64,000 nt of DNA from Acanthosepion pharaonis (taxonomy: Eukaryota; Mollusca; Cephalopoda; Sepiida; Sepiidae): positions 1,722,501 to 1,786,500 of the forward strand of contig CAHIKZ030001780.1 in assembly GCA_903632075.3 (NCBI GenBank), given 5' to 3'. Position 1 is the first letter of the stretch; each line of letters opens with the position of its first letter. A program made the translations under genes and the position numbers. Below the pieces are notes generated by a model, which made no database searches, had not been told where the DNA came from, and was given only the letters and a program-made list of their open reading frames with translations. Positions 10,680-21,660 of this stretch are shown piece after piece.

Positions 10680-11300
10680 TGAATGGAATGTAAGACAAGT
10701 TTTCTCACCACACTTATTCAACCTATACAGTTAAGCAATTCTGAGAGAATTATAAGTCATAACAATAGAAGATATGCCGATAACAGTGTTGACAGCAGAC
10801 ACAGAAAAGAAATTACAAGAATGTAGTGAAGGAAAGCAAGAAGAAAGGACTAAACACCAATTGCACGAGGATAGAATACATGATTGTTAGCAAAAATAAG
10901 AGCTTAACATGCAAATTATAAATTGGAGATAGCAAAATAAACAAGTACAACAATTTAAATATCTAGGAAGTGTTTTAGCAGAGAATGGAAAGTGTGACAC
11001 TGAAATCTGAAGAGAAATTGGGACAATGAAAGTAGCCTTTCAAAAGCTAAGCAAAGTATTAATAAACAGAAAAATTTAGTTAGAAATGTAAATGTACAAA
11101 GGACAGGAAATTGTGGAGAGCCATTATTGCCCAAGTCCTGAAGAAACACAGCATATAGTGGAAGAATTAGCTTGTATAAATGGAAGGTGGAACTGGGTTT
11201 AGGAGAGATAACAAAAAGACAAAATTTATTAAAAGCTACAAAGGGCAGGGAATTGTGGAGAGCCATGATCAACAACATAATGAAGGAACATGGCATATAG
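10680..11300 (+). pseudogene. RTE-like LINE reverse transcriptase C-terminus, decayed
   Basis: Stop-interrupted plus-strand frames carry landmarks of a LINE reverse transcriptase C-terminal half: SKKKGLNTNCTRIEYMIVSK, then a YLGS-like KVEDGKCDTEI stretch, TKDRKLWRAIIAQVLKKH, and a near-duplicate tail at 11,170-11,290. The end GGAATTGTGGAGAGCCATGA also occurs at 16,980-17,000. There are no long open frames, so it is inactive. Confidence 0.65.
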
Positions 11301-11934
11301 AAGAAATACATCTGCATAGTAGAAGCATTGTTATTTTTTATTACTTTTCTTTTTTATTATTTTTATGATTAGTCAAAAAATAAATATCTTATGAAAAATT
11401 AGATTGTTGATCACTGAAAGTAATTGACTGTTTCTAATGAACATTTTCATATTCATGAAAATTGATGGCATTGCAATAAGTAAGTAAACAAATTAAGTTA
11501 CATCATGTGACCAGTCATGTGAAGAAATGCAAGGTCATAGTAAGGAGTGACTTAGAAATTCAGGTATGAAAAGGACTGGTGATATGGCCACTTGAAATAT
11601 TACAAATGAAATGTTAAAAGGAAAAGATTAGTTATGTTTTAGATTAACTAAACTTTCAGTAAGAAACAAAACCAGTCAGACAAGAAAGTTTTATCATAGT
11701 TTTCTGAATTCTTTAGATAAGAGTCAAGTTCATAGAATGAAATCGATAGACACAAGGTAGAAAGAGTAAAAAAGAAAAAATATATTTCATAACCGGGAGT
11801 AGTTGTAGAGTTGCTGCATTGCTGAGCACCTGTTTCCCAACCTAAATCTGAGTTAAAGATTAGAGAGGTATTTATTCATGCATGGCATATTTTGGGCAAG
11901 TAGTCCTGGTGGAGATCATCCCACTCCAGAGCAA

Positions 11935-12115
11935 ACCAAAACTAATGTCCTCCAACCTGAAGACTCATTTTGGTCACAAATGTGTGATTGTTGATTACAT
12001 CAGGGGGACCCTCTGTCAATGGTCATCTAGCATAATGCCTTGTCAACATTGCACTGGTTCCATCCATAGCTATGGAGCCCAGTTTACTCCATTGTGCTAG
12101 TTGACTGATGACACT
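11935..12115 (-). repeat. Dispersed repeat, copy b
   Basis: CTCCAACCTGAAGACTCATT followed by TTGGTCACAAATGTG and ending CCATTGTGCTAG matches the reverse complement of 6,690-6,860. Confidence 0.55.
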
Positions 12116-12255
12116 AAAAGAAGGTCCATTTACTCTTTTAATCCTGCTAGGTATCTAGCCACACTCCTCAATAGAAAAGTCTGGGGGGAGAATCTACTTA
12201 GTCACCGATGACCTGACAATGCAGCAGATAGTACTGGGTTAGATGCTACAAGCGT

Positions 12256-12600
12256 CATTTGTATAATGGTGATTTTCCAAGCATAGCTTAGATGCAGCAC
12301 ATAGGCACCAAGTGAGGACTGAACTCTCTATTCAGTCAATTGATCTAGTAAGACAAGCTTGTTAACCATGTTGAAGTACCCTGGTGATTTTGTAAGCATA
12401 GCTTAGGTGTGGAACAAGGCCAAAAGTATGGGGCACTCAGTGAGGATTAAAACACATCAAGGTGTCCAAAAAATAGTTTTGTAAGTGTAGCTTAGGTGTG
12501 TCACAAGACTGAAAGTGTGGAGCTCATTACTCAGTTGTAATTGATCTAGCAAGACAAGCTTGTTAACCATTACACCATGTTGAAGTGCCCAGTAGCACTT
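12256..12600 (-). repeat. Tandem tRNA-derived SINE units
   Basis: The motif AAGCATAGCTTAGATGCAGC and its variants recur at 12,278, 12,397 and 12,485, and GACAAGCTTGTTAACCAT recurs at 12,352 and 12,553. On the minus strand, ATGGTGTAATGGTTAACAAG looks like a tRNA A box and GTTTTAATCCTCACTGAG like a B box. I read this as two to three head-to-tail SINE units. Confidence 0.6.
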
Positions 12601-12909
12601 GTAGAATGACCTGACATAAAAATTATTAAAATATCGTTATGTAACAATTTTTTTCTTCAAAGAACATAATTATGCAGCAGAAATATGAATTCTGAATTTG
12701 TGAAGAAAACAAATTTTGTTCTTGAGCAATACAAAGGAGTTTAGTATAATCACAATTCATACAGAGAATTAGATGTTAATAAAAATCATACACAATCTCA
12801 GCTTTTATTATCTGTGTTTTAAAAATAAAATTGGTCTTAATTATCTGATGTTAGTAAAATTTTTAGAATAAACTTTTACTTATAAATATATCAGGTGAAT
12901 TTTATGTTT

Positions 12910-13410
12910 GTTTTTTAATCATATCACCCCATGCAAAGCAGAAAATCCACTAAGACACAAGGAGTTAGTGTGAAAGAAGGAAAAATGCGAAACGTTATTA
13001 AGGAGCACAAACAATAAAAGAATAATCAAGAGGACAATAGATAGCGATTGACATTGCATTTAAATTTTTGAAGATTAAAGTTGACTGGAAAGCATGGAAC
13101 CAGAAGAGAGTTCCACAAATAAGAAGTGTGAGAAAAGAAACTGTTGGCATAGAACTTACAGCTACATTTAGCCAACTCTACTGTATATTGATAAAACATT
13201 GTTGCTAATCTAATACTGCTCTTAAATTCATAAAGTCTTGGTACCATAGTAAGGAGCTCATCAAAACAATTACTATGAAAGTATTTATAGAAAAGGCACA
13301 GGGAAGCAAATTTACAGTGGTGGGAAAGTGACTGAAGCCAAGATGCCAGCTCAGGGCATATTGCTGATTCTTTAGATTTTATCAAGGAGCTCTAGATAAA
13401 TAGCAGGATC
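12910..13410 (-). pseudogene. CR1/jockey-like LINE, 3' end copy 5 (longest coding remnant, minus)
   Basis: An open frame at 13,026-13,385 encodes ELASWLQSLSHHCKFASLCL, FYKYFHSNCFDELLT, then SFFSHTSYLWNSLLVPCFPV and NFNLQKFKCNVNRYLLSS. This is the domain downstream of the reverse transcriptase, and NVNRYLLSS is its normal C-terminus. The remainder is 3' untranslated sequence ending near 12,915. Confidence 0.8.
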
Positions 13411-13464
13411 AGCGAACCATCTTATTAAAAAAAACTCTAGAATTTTGTTTCAGGAACACTACAT

Positions 13465-13860
13465 TTTTTTTAATTGATTTCCACCCAAGTAAGGCAGTAA
13501 AGCCACTAAGACATAAGGGGTTATTGGGTGTGGAAGAATTAGAAAACAGAAAGATTACTAAGAAGAGAGAACAATAGAAGAGTAATCAGGAAGACAGTAG
13601 ATAGCGACTGACATTGCACTGAAATCTTTGTAGATGAAAGTTGGCTGGAAAGCATGAAGCCAGAAGGGAGTTTCACAAGCAAAAAATGGGAGAAAAGAAA
13701 CTGTTGGCATAGAACTTATGGTTACATTGAGCTGATTTCACTGTGAAATAATGAAACCTTGTTGCCAATTTAGTACTGTGCTTAAATTCATAGTCTAGGT
13801 ACCATAATGAAGAGTTAATCTGAAGAATTACCATGAAAGTATTTATAGAAAAGGTTTTTG
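13465..13860 (-). pseudogene. CR1/jockey-like LINE, 3' end copy 6
   Basis: Has the same landmarks as copy 5 (GATTTCCACCCAAGTAAGGC, GATAGCGACTGACATTGCAC, ACCATGAAAGTATTTATAGA). It lies in tandem with copy 5, in the same orientation. Confidence 0.7.
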
Positions 13861-15509
13861 ATTAGAAATATTTACAATAATAATAATGATGTAAAATTTT
13901 ATTATGCAACTAAAACATTGTTCATCATATTGTAAATATAACTGTATAGTTACTGATATTTTCCAGCTATGGATCAAATAGCCAGTCAAACTGGACTTTC
14001 TAGCCATTGTTGATAACCAGTCTTGGCAAAGGACAACTCTGAATTCAAAACTATTTGTTTCCTAAGTGAACTGTAACTAAGGTCCACTCAGTATAGTTGC
14101 AGTATAAACTACAGTTTGGCTCAATGAGTATTGAAGTGTCAGAAATTGGCCTGAACAGCTGAAGAAATCACACCAATTTGCAGTGTATCTTTAAGTTGAA
14201 ATAACTCTTATTATAGACATTTTTTAAGTAATTTCACTATATATAAAAATTACCATATATAAAGAGAGGTCAAATATCAAAAGAGAAATGCATGATCAGT
14301 GATGTCATAAAAAGAAATCTTAGAAAAATTTAAAGAGTAAAAAGTAACTAAACTTGATTGATCAACAAGAAAAGATTTGAAGCTGTTTTTCCAAAATTAA
14401 AACAGAGAAAAAGTGCAGGCTATTAAAACCATTGACTAAAGAGATGAAAGCAAATGAGAAGATAACTTTTAAGTAAATATTAGAAACAGAAATATGTAAG
14501 TTGGGTGAAATATATGAAAATTTATTTATTTATAGTAACAGTTAGCAATGATTGTAAAATTACATCGAGGCTGGGATAAAGTTTTCACTCCTTTATAAAA
14601 ATAGTCAACCAATATGACTTTGAAGAGAACAATGAGAAAAGGGATAATGTTTTGGGCTATTAGCTATATACAATTGTGCCGGTTGATTTTTCAATTTCTT
14701 TAGAAGAATCAACATTGCACTTAGTGTCAAAGCTATGGTTTGATGTGATAAGTACTGACACCAAAAATCAGATTTGTTAGATCATATTTGATAAAAACAA
14801 AAAATAGATAAAAATGTATATAACACCATAATACTGCTGGGTACAAATTATAAGACAAAATGTTTTAAATTTGCATTGTTTATTGAAAATCACACTAAAA
14901 CTACTGCACTGTATAATATAACTAAATTGACTATAATATGACTAAATTTACTATAATATGACTAAATTGTTCAGTATAATTTCACTTTGAAGTAAATGAA
15001 GGTCTTATTTGATGGCACAATGATTTAGTAATAATGTGTTTGTGCCATGCATTTTGTCCGTATAAAATTTGTAAAGCTTCAGTAATTATAAATTTTATAA
15101 GGCTGTATAAAGCTTTCACAAATCACTGGAATTAAATTTCAATGCTAAAATTTTGAACCTAAATTTAATATTTAAACTTGTTTCCGAAAATAACGGTAAT
15201 GATTTGGAAAAAAAATATTTTATGTTATTATTTATCATGTCATACCTCTACTTTCAAATTGAGTACAATACTATATTTCCTCAGATCCATTATTAAAAAT
15301 GGCTTCAAGCAAATGAATCCAGCAAGTCTTAAGGAAAAGATTCCTTCATCAGGCTTCAATAGAGTGACACTTCAAAATCACAAAGAGTTTTAGCAAATAA
15401 CAAAAAGCAAATTACTTGAAGACTTTCGACAGTGATAACAACAAAAATGAGTAACACATTAAAATAGAAGGGGAAATAATGATATAATCAAAATTTTGAT
15501 TTTCCACAC

Positions 15510-15690
15510 TTCCTTAAACAAAAGATTAGGAAGGCAACTCCTATTAGTATTAGAAAGAGCAATAACAGTGGACTTGAGAAACCTATTTTCCTGATAAATT
15601 TTTTTAAGAGAAAGATTTTATTATTTTCTACTGTTTGGTCAATGAATGCCAAATGTTTGGAAATGGCCAATTTCAATATTACTATTTGTG
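15510..15690. repeat. Dispersed repeat shared with 58,105-58,280
   Basis: Shares AGAGCAATAACAGTGGA, CCTATTTTCCTGA and TTTGGTCAATGAATGCC with 58,138-58,250. A shorter piece occurs at 43,107-43,160. The family is unknown. Confidence 0.6.
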
Positions 15691-15699
15691 TGGCATCTG

Positions 15700-15960
15700 T
15701 TGATCTTGAGAAACTTTACATCTGCACCCAAAGAGTTATGCCTCATCAGCTGAGGGGGTAAAGCATCTGTTATGACTGTATAGGTCCACATGGATGTGAC
15801 AGTCTTGATTGCAACAAATGCATGTGAAGATGCTCTCCCTTGATGTTGCCTTATTGAACACACTTCTCCTTGGTGGCAAGTCATTGTTTTTCCCCTTCTC
15901 GCTCCTGCCCTTAGTGTTAATCATGTCTCCAGCATGAGTAATCATTGACAATGTATGGCA
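15700..15960 (-). pseudogene. LINE C-terminal zinc-finger tail
   Basis: A minus-strand frame contains GKNNDLPPRRSVFNKATSRE followed by TFTCICCNQDCHIHVDLYSH-like text. This is a single C2H2-like finger of the kind that closes RTE/Rex-type LINE polyproteins in molluscs. The terminal histidine spacing is imperfect. Only the tail survives. Confidence 0.6.
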
Positions 15961-16734
15961 TTCGTGACCAGGTCTGACTAATTGAAGCCCAGAATGCTAT
16001 TATAGACAGTAAGATTCTTGACAATAAAATTATAAGACTATTACAAATGGTTTCAAGTTAAATACAGAAAATTATTCTAAGTTCTTGGACAAGATATTTT
16101 CTAAGCGGTAGAAGCTACAAACAAGAAGCTTTTAGTTAAAGATTATATTTTCATGATGGTACAAGAATTTACTTTCAATTTTTAGGTGATTTATATGAGC
16201 TGATATTTGATTTATCCATGCTTTTTTGCATACTAATTAAGTTGTTCCAGAGATTCTTCACATGCTGCTATCTTATCAGAAAATGAAAGAAGTCCTGGGG
16301 ATAATTTTGGGCATTACCATAGTGCTTCTGAAAGAACAAACATTTTTTTATTTAAATTCTTAATTTTTGATTTACTTTTATTAAGACATCTTACACTGCT
16401 TTCCATCCTCACACCCACTGGTATTAGGCACTTGAGTAATGATTCTATGAGATCCAAATCTAATCCTGCTGCTACTTTTCATATCTGTGTCTTCAGTTTT
16501 GTATGCTTCTTACCAAGGATTAGTAACACTGGTATAATAGTTAAGTTGTTTGGTAATTTTGAACTTTTTTATTAGGTTCTAACAGTTGATTTAACATGGT
16601 AATGATAACATAGCTTGCAACAAGTCTTGTAAAAACTATGCCCACCCTACAGGTATATATATTAGCATGAACAAACATTTTGCTACATACATTATTAAAC
16701 TCAAAAAAGTAATATACTTAGATACAGTTGATAT

Positions 16735-16920
16735 GTAGGTAGTCTAAAGGTTATTGGCATGCAATCTGAAATTGCTAAACAGAGTTCTAATTCCAGCCCA
16801 GTCTGTTGTGTTCACTTTGTATAAATGCCTTTGGGAAAGGTATGAGTCCATTAATTATTCCTCCCCAGTTATGGGTTAAATAGCAGGGTAGATATGGCTC
16901 TCTCTACTCAGAGTTTGAAA
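16735..16920 (+). repeat. tRNA-derived SINE-like repeat, copy 2
   Basis: GGTAGTCTAAAGGTTATTGG resembles an A box and GAGTTCTAATTCCAG a B box, about 40 bp apart. The body then reads ATAAATGCCTTTGGGAAAGG and TATGGGTTAAATAGCAGGGT, shared with 6,045 and 58,960. Confidence 0.6.
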
Positions 16921-16959
16921 TTATGAAAACACTACCTTTCCCAAGAAGTCATGACAATT

Positions 16960-17030
16960 CAGATACTAAAGAAAAGGAAATTGTGGAGAGCTATGATTGT
17001 CTAGATCTGAAAAAAGACATGGTATACACT
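16960..17030 (+). pseudogene. RTE-like LINE tail remnant next to exon D
   Basis: The plus-strand text DTKEKEIVESYDCLDLKKDM aligns with TKDRKLWRAIIAQVLKKH at 11,090-11,150, and the DNA string GGAAATTGTGGAGAGC is shared. It ends about 30 bp from the exon D donor. Confidence 0.5.
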
Positions 17031-17062
17031 TCCAGTTGCACTGCTAAGTATAAAATACTTAC

Positions 17063-17227
17063 ATTCAACAATTCTTTGCTCGATGGGGCCGGCATGGGTT
17101 CCCCAGCTCTCAGTCAAGTACTTCAAGATGTACTTGGTAGACTCTGTTTTGCCGGCACCAGATTCCCCACTCACAATGATCGACTGGCTTTGTTTTAGGA
17201 CCTTCATATCACGGTAGGCCTTGTCTC
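17063..17227 (-). CDS. MYO6: Myosin VI, P-loop exon D
   Basis: This is a 165-bp exon with acceptor CTTGCGCAG and donor GTAAGT. It encodes DKAYRDMKVLKQSQSIIVS followed by the ATP-binding P-loop GESGAGKTES and then YLTESWGT and IEQRIVE. The P-loop Lys and Thr coordinate nucleotide phosphate and magnesium. The myosin VI-like LTESWGT stretch distinguishes it from muscle myosins. It starts with two bases of a split Gly codon and ends with the first base of a split Ser codon. A short LINE-tail-like remnant lies about 30 bp beyond its donor at 16,960-17,030. Confidence 0.97.
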
Positions 17228-17399
17228 CTGCGCAAGAAAAAAAAGTACAGATCAATTAGCAAAGAAAATAAAACAAAAAGAAACAGTGAATATTTTATAA
17301 CTTGGTCATTCTTTAATTAGTCTCATAATGCAGCAAAGTCAGCTGCTGTTTCAATAGTAATACAGTAGTCCCTCAAAATGTATCCTTGACACATGAACT

Positions 17400-17505
17400 A
17401 AATAAATGGTTTGGTTTGAAATTCCAACAAATATGACCTGAAGAAGGCCGGAGCATACAACTGTCAAAATGTCATGAATATGGAAATAAACATACAACTT
17501 CTACT
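17400..17505 (+). repeat. PLE 3'-end remnant
   Basis: TGACCTGAAGAAGGCCGGAG followed by CATACAACTGTCAAAATGTC matches the PLE end at 5,395-5,450, but the downstream GAAAC is mutated. Confidence 0.6.
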
Positions 17506-17514
17506 TATATTTAG

Positions 17515-17650
17515 TAATTTCAAAAGTAAAATGATGAAACCTTGCTGCTAATTTCATACTACACTAATATTCCTTAAACCCAGATACCAAAAACAAAAGT
17601 TCATCAGAAAAACTGTCATGAAAATACATTTAAAAAGGCATAGAGAAACT
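17515..17650 (-). pseudogene. CR1/jockey-like LINE, 3' fragment copy 7
   Basis: AAAATGATGAAACCTTGCTG and AGTTCATCAGAAAAACTGTC match the C-terminal coding part of the family on the minus strand. Confidence 0.6.
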
Positions 17651-18119
17651 ATGTTATACACAGGATCCTATAGCCTTGGTTGGTAACCAGACTACTGAAA
17701 GAAATGACAACTTAGTGTGGAAAAATCTTTTGCTAAGTCATGAATTGAAATAGAAATGATTGCCCAAGAATCTATCACATATGGTACTTAACTGACTGAT
17801 ATTTTGGGTTCCCACTTCTGATAGATCAGGAAATAGAAACAAGAAAGTTTCTCACCAGGAATATATGGAGAAGAAGTGAAATTAAGAGTGAGTAGAAAGA
17901 TAAACCCTGTGTTGTATATTGCAATAAAATTATTGATAGTCAAAACCTTTCTTAATATCATCATTAAAAAGATGAGATCCATTTTTAGATCAGTATTTTC
18001 TGAACAACTAAGTTCAGTAAAAAAAAACAAAAATCATTGAAAGCAACTTTATTCAGTAAAGAGCATTATTTTAGGAGATTATTCCCATATAAAATGGTAA
18101 ATAGTCATTTCTTACTTAC

Positions 18120-18249
18120 CAATCGCAAAGACATGGGGTGGCATTGTACCAAGAGATCTTCCTCGGTATGCTTGTATTGTTTGTGATGAGTACAGGTTGG
18201 GAATAACACAGTAAGGATTGATGGCAATTAGTATATTGGCGGTGTAGGT
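18120..18249 (-). CDS. MYO6: Myosin VI, motor-domain exon C
   Basis: This is a 130-bp exon with acceptor TTTTTCCAG and donor GTAAGT. It encodes 43 codons plus one base, reading TYTANILIAINPY, then IPNLYSSQTIQAYRGRS, then LGTMPPHVFAI. This is the conserved myosin motor region just before the P-loop (human MYO6 about residues 88-130). The final G joins GA of exon D to form a Gly codon where human has Ala. The reading frame is intact and the phases fit both neighbours. Confidence 0.96.
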
Positions 18250-18794
18250 CTGGAAAAAGATGTTGATAGATTAGATGAAAATGCAAGTACAAGAAATGGC
18301 TGAAACTCATGACAAATATTTTACCTTTCTGTGTATTTTGGTATTTGTTTTTACAAAGATATTTATTGGAATCATTGATTATAACAATTCAACTTGTATA
18401 AAGGGTATCTAACAAAAACAAAATCACTGTCAATGGTTTTCAAGATTAGCATACACTACAGGAGATACCTTTTGCAAAACAATATAAATTATTTTTTACA
18501 TTAGAAATAAACTCATTTTCAGAGTTTTAAAAATGGACACATTAAAAAAATGACCTACTAAATAAAATATATAAAAATATCTTAAAACAAAGGAAAGAAA
18601 ATCTAAGAATAAATATATTTACAATAAAATGGTAAATTGAAAAAATATGATAAAAGGAAGATCAAACATAACCTGTTATTGTTTCTTGCTTTTCAGAGAT
18701 AAATTAAGGACAAAAAATATTAATTTTTTCATAACAACTAAAATTGGAGAGTTTTCTAATTTCATCATTGAGCTATGAAGATTGAGGAATTTTT

Positions 18795-19280
18795 ATTTTT
18801 TTAACCCTTTACCCCAAGCAAGACAACAGAGCCACTAAAATGTAGGAAGTTACTGAGTGTAAAATAATATAAGAAAAACAAAAACATTAAGGAGCGAGAA
18901 CAATAAAAAACAGAAATTAAGACAGAAGATGAAACTTTTGAAGATTGTAGTTGACAGGATAGTAAGATTACAGAAGAGAATTTCACAAATGAGAAATGTG
19001 GCAGATGAAACTGTTAGAATATAACTTGATTACAACTAACCATTTTGACTGTAAAATGATGAAGCCTTGCCACTGATCTAGTACTGCACTTAAATACATA
19101 AAATCTAGGTACCATAGTGGAAAGTTCATCAGAACAATTACCATGAAATTATTTATAGAAAAGTCACAGAGAAGCTAACAGGGAATGTTAACTAATTAGA
19201 TTGTTTTTGTAAAAAAAAATTATTTCACCTCAAGCAAGGTGATATTGCCACTAAGACAAGTGGCTATTGGAAGTGAAAGA
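18795..19280 (-). pseudogene. CR1/jockey-like LINE, 3' end copies 8 and 9
   Basis: The first copy starts at TTAACCCTTTACCCCAAGCA (about 18,802) and runs to 19,175 with degraded coding text. A second truncated terminus starts near 19,222 with TATTTCACCTCAAGCAAGGT. Both are inactive. Confidence 0.65.
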
Positions 19281-19511
19281 AATTGAGAAAACTTGAGAAG
19301 GAACTGGAAACCCAATACTAAACAAGAAATAAGATAAACCTTGACTCCTGTTCAAAAGACCAGATGAGGAGTTTGAACCAGGTGATGGGTGAACCAAACT
19401 TCTCTTGGTTTTCTTGCATTATAATTTCTTGATTTAACATTTTAACACAGATATATTTTTTCTTGCTTTTCCTCCCCTCATTTTAATATATTTGTATATT
19501 GTATATTAATA

Positions 19512-19619
19512 CAGGGTATGGCAAAAATACCACCCACATAATGGTAAGACATAAGTGGAAATGGTGTCTTCATTTAGCTAATGTCATCATTATGTGGAAG
19601 GTATTTCTGTTGCACCCTA
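19512..19619. mobile_element. Small terminal-inverted-repeat element (MITE), copy 1
   Basis: The left end CAGGGTATGGCAAAAATACC is complemented by the right end GGTATTTCTGTTGCACCCT. The inner parts CCACATAATG and CATTATGTGG also pair. It is about 108 bp long, sits in TA-rich flanks and has no coding capacity. It is related to 20,537-20,660. Mariner-type mobilisation is inferred from the TA flanks. Confidence 0.75.
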
Positions 19620-20029
19620 TATAAAAAAGAAACTGACCATAGTCGGGATCATAGAGTCAGTGCTAGTGATCCTTTCCTTAGCTGAATAGTATGTATTTTG
19701 TCAAGTTTACATATAGTTTTGAATTCAGGTTTTTTTCCTTCTCCTAGACCAGTTGCCACTGAAGGCTATGGAACCCAGTCTGTCCTACTATTTACCCAAA
19801 GCTGGAAGGAGAAAAGTTGGATTCATACCTTTCCCAGGGGTATTTACATAGAAGTGAATATAATGAAAGCAACTGGAATTAAAACTCTGCTCTACGAGCC
19901 ACAAATCTATTACTCTAACATATTAATGAGTAAGTACACTTTTTATACTATTTTTAATATGTCAATTTTTAAAGCTATAATAAATTCATTTTTCTTTCTA
20001 GTTCAAATAAAGAGTTTAAATAAGTGATT

Positions 20030-20270
20030 AAAATTTGTACTGAAAATTTTTATTTGATACTTCATCTACTTTCTCATTACCATTTATACCAACATGGTCT
20101 GGTATCCATGCTAAAAGAACAGATTTTTCTAATTTTACCCAGTTAGAAATCTCCAGTATGTGTGCAATATAAGGGTGGTTATTTTTTTTTATTTTTAGGA
20201 CAACCAGAGAGAATAGGTTGTCTGTAGATATCACAAACTGTTGCTCTATTACTCAGTGGAGTTGTGTGTG
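20030..20270 (-). pseudogene. LINE RNase H domain remnant
   Basis: The minus-strand frame 20,028-20,234 reads LFSLVVLKIKKNNHPYIAHI, then VLLAWIPDHVGINGNEKVDE. The last part is the LINE-type RNase H signature (usually WIPGHVGINGNEKADE). The upstream part is stop-interrupted and only this piece remains. Confidence 0.75.
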
Positions 20271-20536
20271 ATAACAAAGTAAAGTCTACAAGTTTCATGA
20301 ATATTTACAAAATAGAAGAATCAAAATTTGTTTCTTTTTACCTAGGTGCTTATATATCATGCAATTAAAAAAAAAAAGAGAAAAAGAAGCATTTATCATC
20401 CTAATCTGAGAGGCTGCCCAACTGTGGAAGGGCCATAAATTAATTGGTAGACAATTGCCTCTATTCTTAGACTCTCAGAAAGACATCAATTTTAAAACAA
20501 AGATCACAAATATAAACTTTAATGTTTCGCTTATAA

Positions 20537-20660
20537 AAAGGGTGTGGCAGAAATACCTCCCACATATACCCCCAAGTAATACCTCAGACATATAATGCTA
20601 AGACATTAGTGACAATAGTGTCTTACCATTATGTGGGAGGTATTTTTGTCATATCCTTTA
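20537..20660. mobile_element. Small terminal-inverted-repeat element (MITE), copy 2
   Basis: The ends AAAAGGGTGTGGCAGAAATA and TATTTTTGTCATATCCTTT are inverted repeats, and CCTCCCACAT pairs with ATGTGGGAGG. It belongs to the same family as 19,512-19,619, about 1 kb away, with an extra internal ACCCCCAAGTAATACCTC segment. Confidence 0.75.
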
Positions 20661-20954
20661 TTATAAAGAAATTCATCTTAAAATAATATACAATCAAGTG
20701 GACCAGGTTGAATCACTTTGGTAGAATTGAATCTAATTTAACAATATTTCTAGACATCAGTTATGTCATAAATTAAGAGTCACTTAGATTTTTTTTTTTA
20801 CTGAATTCATTTCAGTTGAAGGGAAAATCTTTGTTGTTGCTAAATACTCAAAATTTGAAGAATTAGAAAAAAAATAACTTTTTGGTCGTACAGAATTTAG
20901 ATGACATATTTCTTAATTAAGTTTTGAAGAAAAAAAAAGGTATTATCCATTTGT

Positions 20955-21380
20955 AATTTATGTCCAGAGCTTCATAAAGTAAAACTGTAGCAAACGTGCA
21001 TCAGTACAGCTGCAAAAGAGCCCTCAGATCGCATGTGGACATGTTTGTCAACACCAGTTACATCTGGGTTTTTCCCCTTAGCAGGGGGGACAGATTCACA
21101 TAACTAGTATGGGCCTCTTCACAACTGGTCAAGATCTGGGTCTTTATAAGATGACAGATGCCAATAAAATCAAGAGGAAACCAGCAGTTGGCAAGATACA
21201 GTATCTTGTGAAGTCAGTCTCATGAGCAGTTTTGTTCCTCAAGTTGCTGTGGTTTCCGAGGCAGTGTTATTTTTGTTACCTGTTGTCTGTCTCTTTCCCC
21301 TCTGCCTATTACCCCTGTGGTTGCTGAGAGAGCAATTGGTTAGGCATTTCCCCCCAACCTCAACACACTCTTGCTATACA
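20955..21380 (+). repeat. 400-bp dispersed repeat, copy a
   Basis: Shares long near-identical blocks with 39,690-40,060, for example ACATGTTTGTCAACACCAG, CAAGATCTGGGTCTTT, AACCAGCAGTTGGCAAGA and GAGCAATTGGTTAGG. At 39.5 kb the copy follows a LINE reverse transcriptase fragment, so it may be the remnant of a larger retroelement. Confidence 0.75.
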
Positions 21381-21559
21381 TTACAACAAAAACCAAGAAT
21401 AATTTTATAAAAATTGCCTCAGACATAAATTAGATCCAGTTCTCCATTATAAAAAACAGAAAATTACTTTTTATAAAATTAATAGTAGATAAGTTTACCT
21501 AATGTCCAGTTTACTCTCCTCCCCATCTACTGAACAGGAGTAGAGTTTTATCCCTTGTT

Positions 21560-21660
21560 TCCAAGTCCTTTTAAAGTTTTATTCATTTTCACTCTCAGTA
21601 ACCCCTTGCATCTTAGTGACATTATTGCCTTATTTGGGGTGAAATCATTAAAAACAAATT
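21560..21660 (+). pseudogene. CR1/jockey-like LINE, 3' terminus copy 10
   Basis: CACTCTCAGTAACCCCTTGC and TTGGGGTGAAATCATTAAAA are the family's 3' end. Only the terminus remains. Confidence 0.65.

Larger units (their letters stand above)
10650..17062 (-). other. Myosin VI intron between exons D and E
   Basis: This is a 6.4-kb intron. It holds an RTE-like LINE fragment (10,680-11,300), a dispersed repeat (11,935-12,115), tandem tRNA-like SINE units (12,256-12,600), two LINE 3' ends (12,910-13,860), a second dispersed repeat plus a LINE zinc-finger tail (15,510-15,960), a SINE (16,735-16,920) and a LINE-tail remnant next to exon D. The stretch 13,870-15,500 is AT-rich with nothing recognised. 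Confidence 0.85.
17228..18119 (-). other. Myosin VI intron between exons C and D
   Basis: This is a 0.9-kb intron. It contains a short PLE-end-like remnant (17,400-17,505) and a minus-strand LINE 3' fragment (17,515-17,650). Confidence 0.85.

Noticed and set aside
10955..11317. 120-codon minus-strand frame
   Set aside because: It is the shadow of a decayed plus-strand LINE reverse transcriptase.
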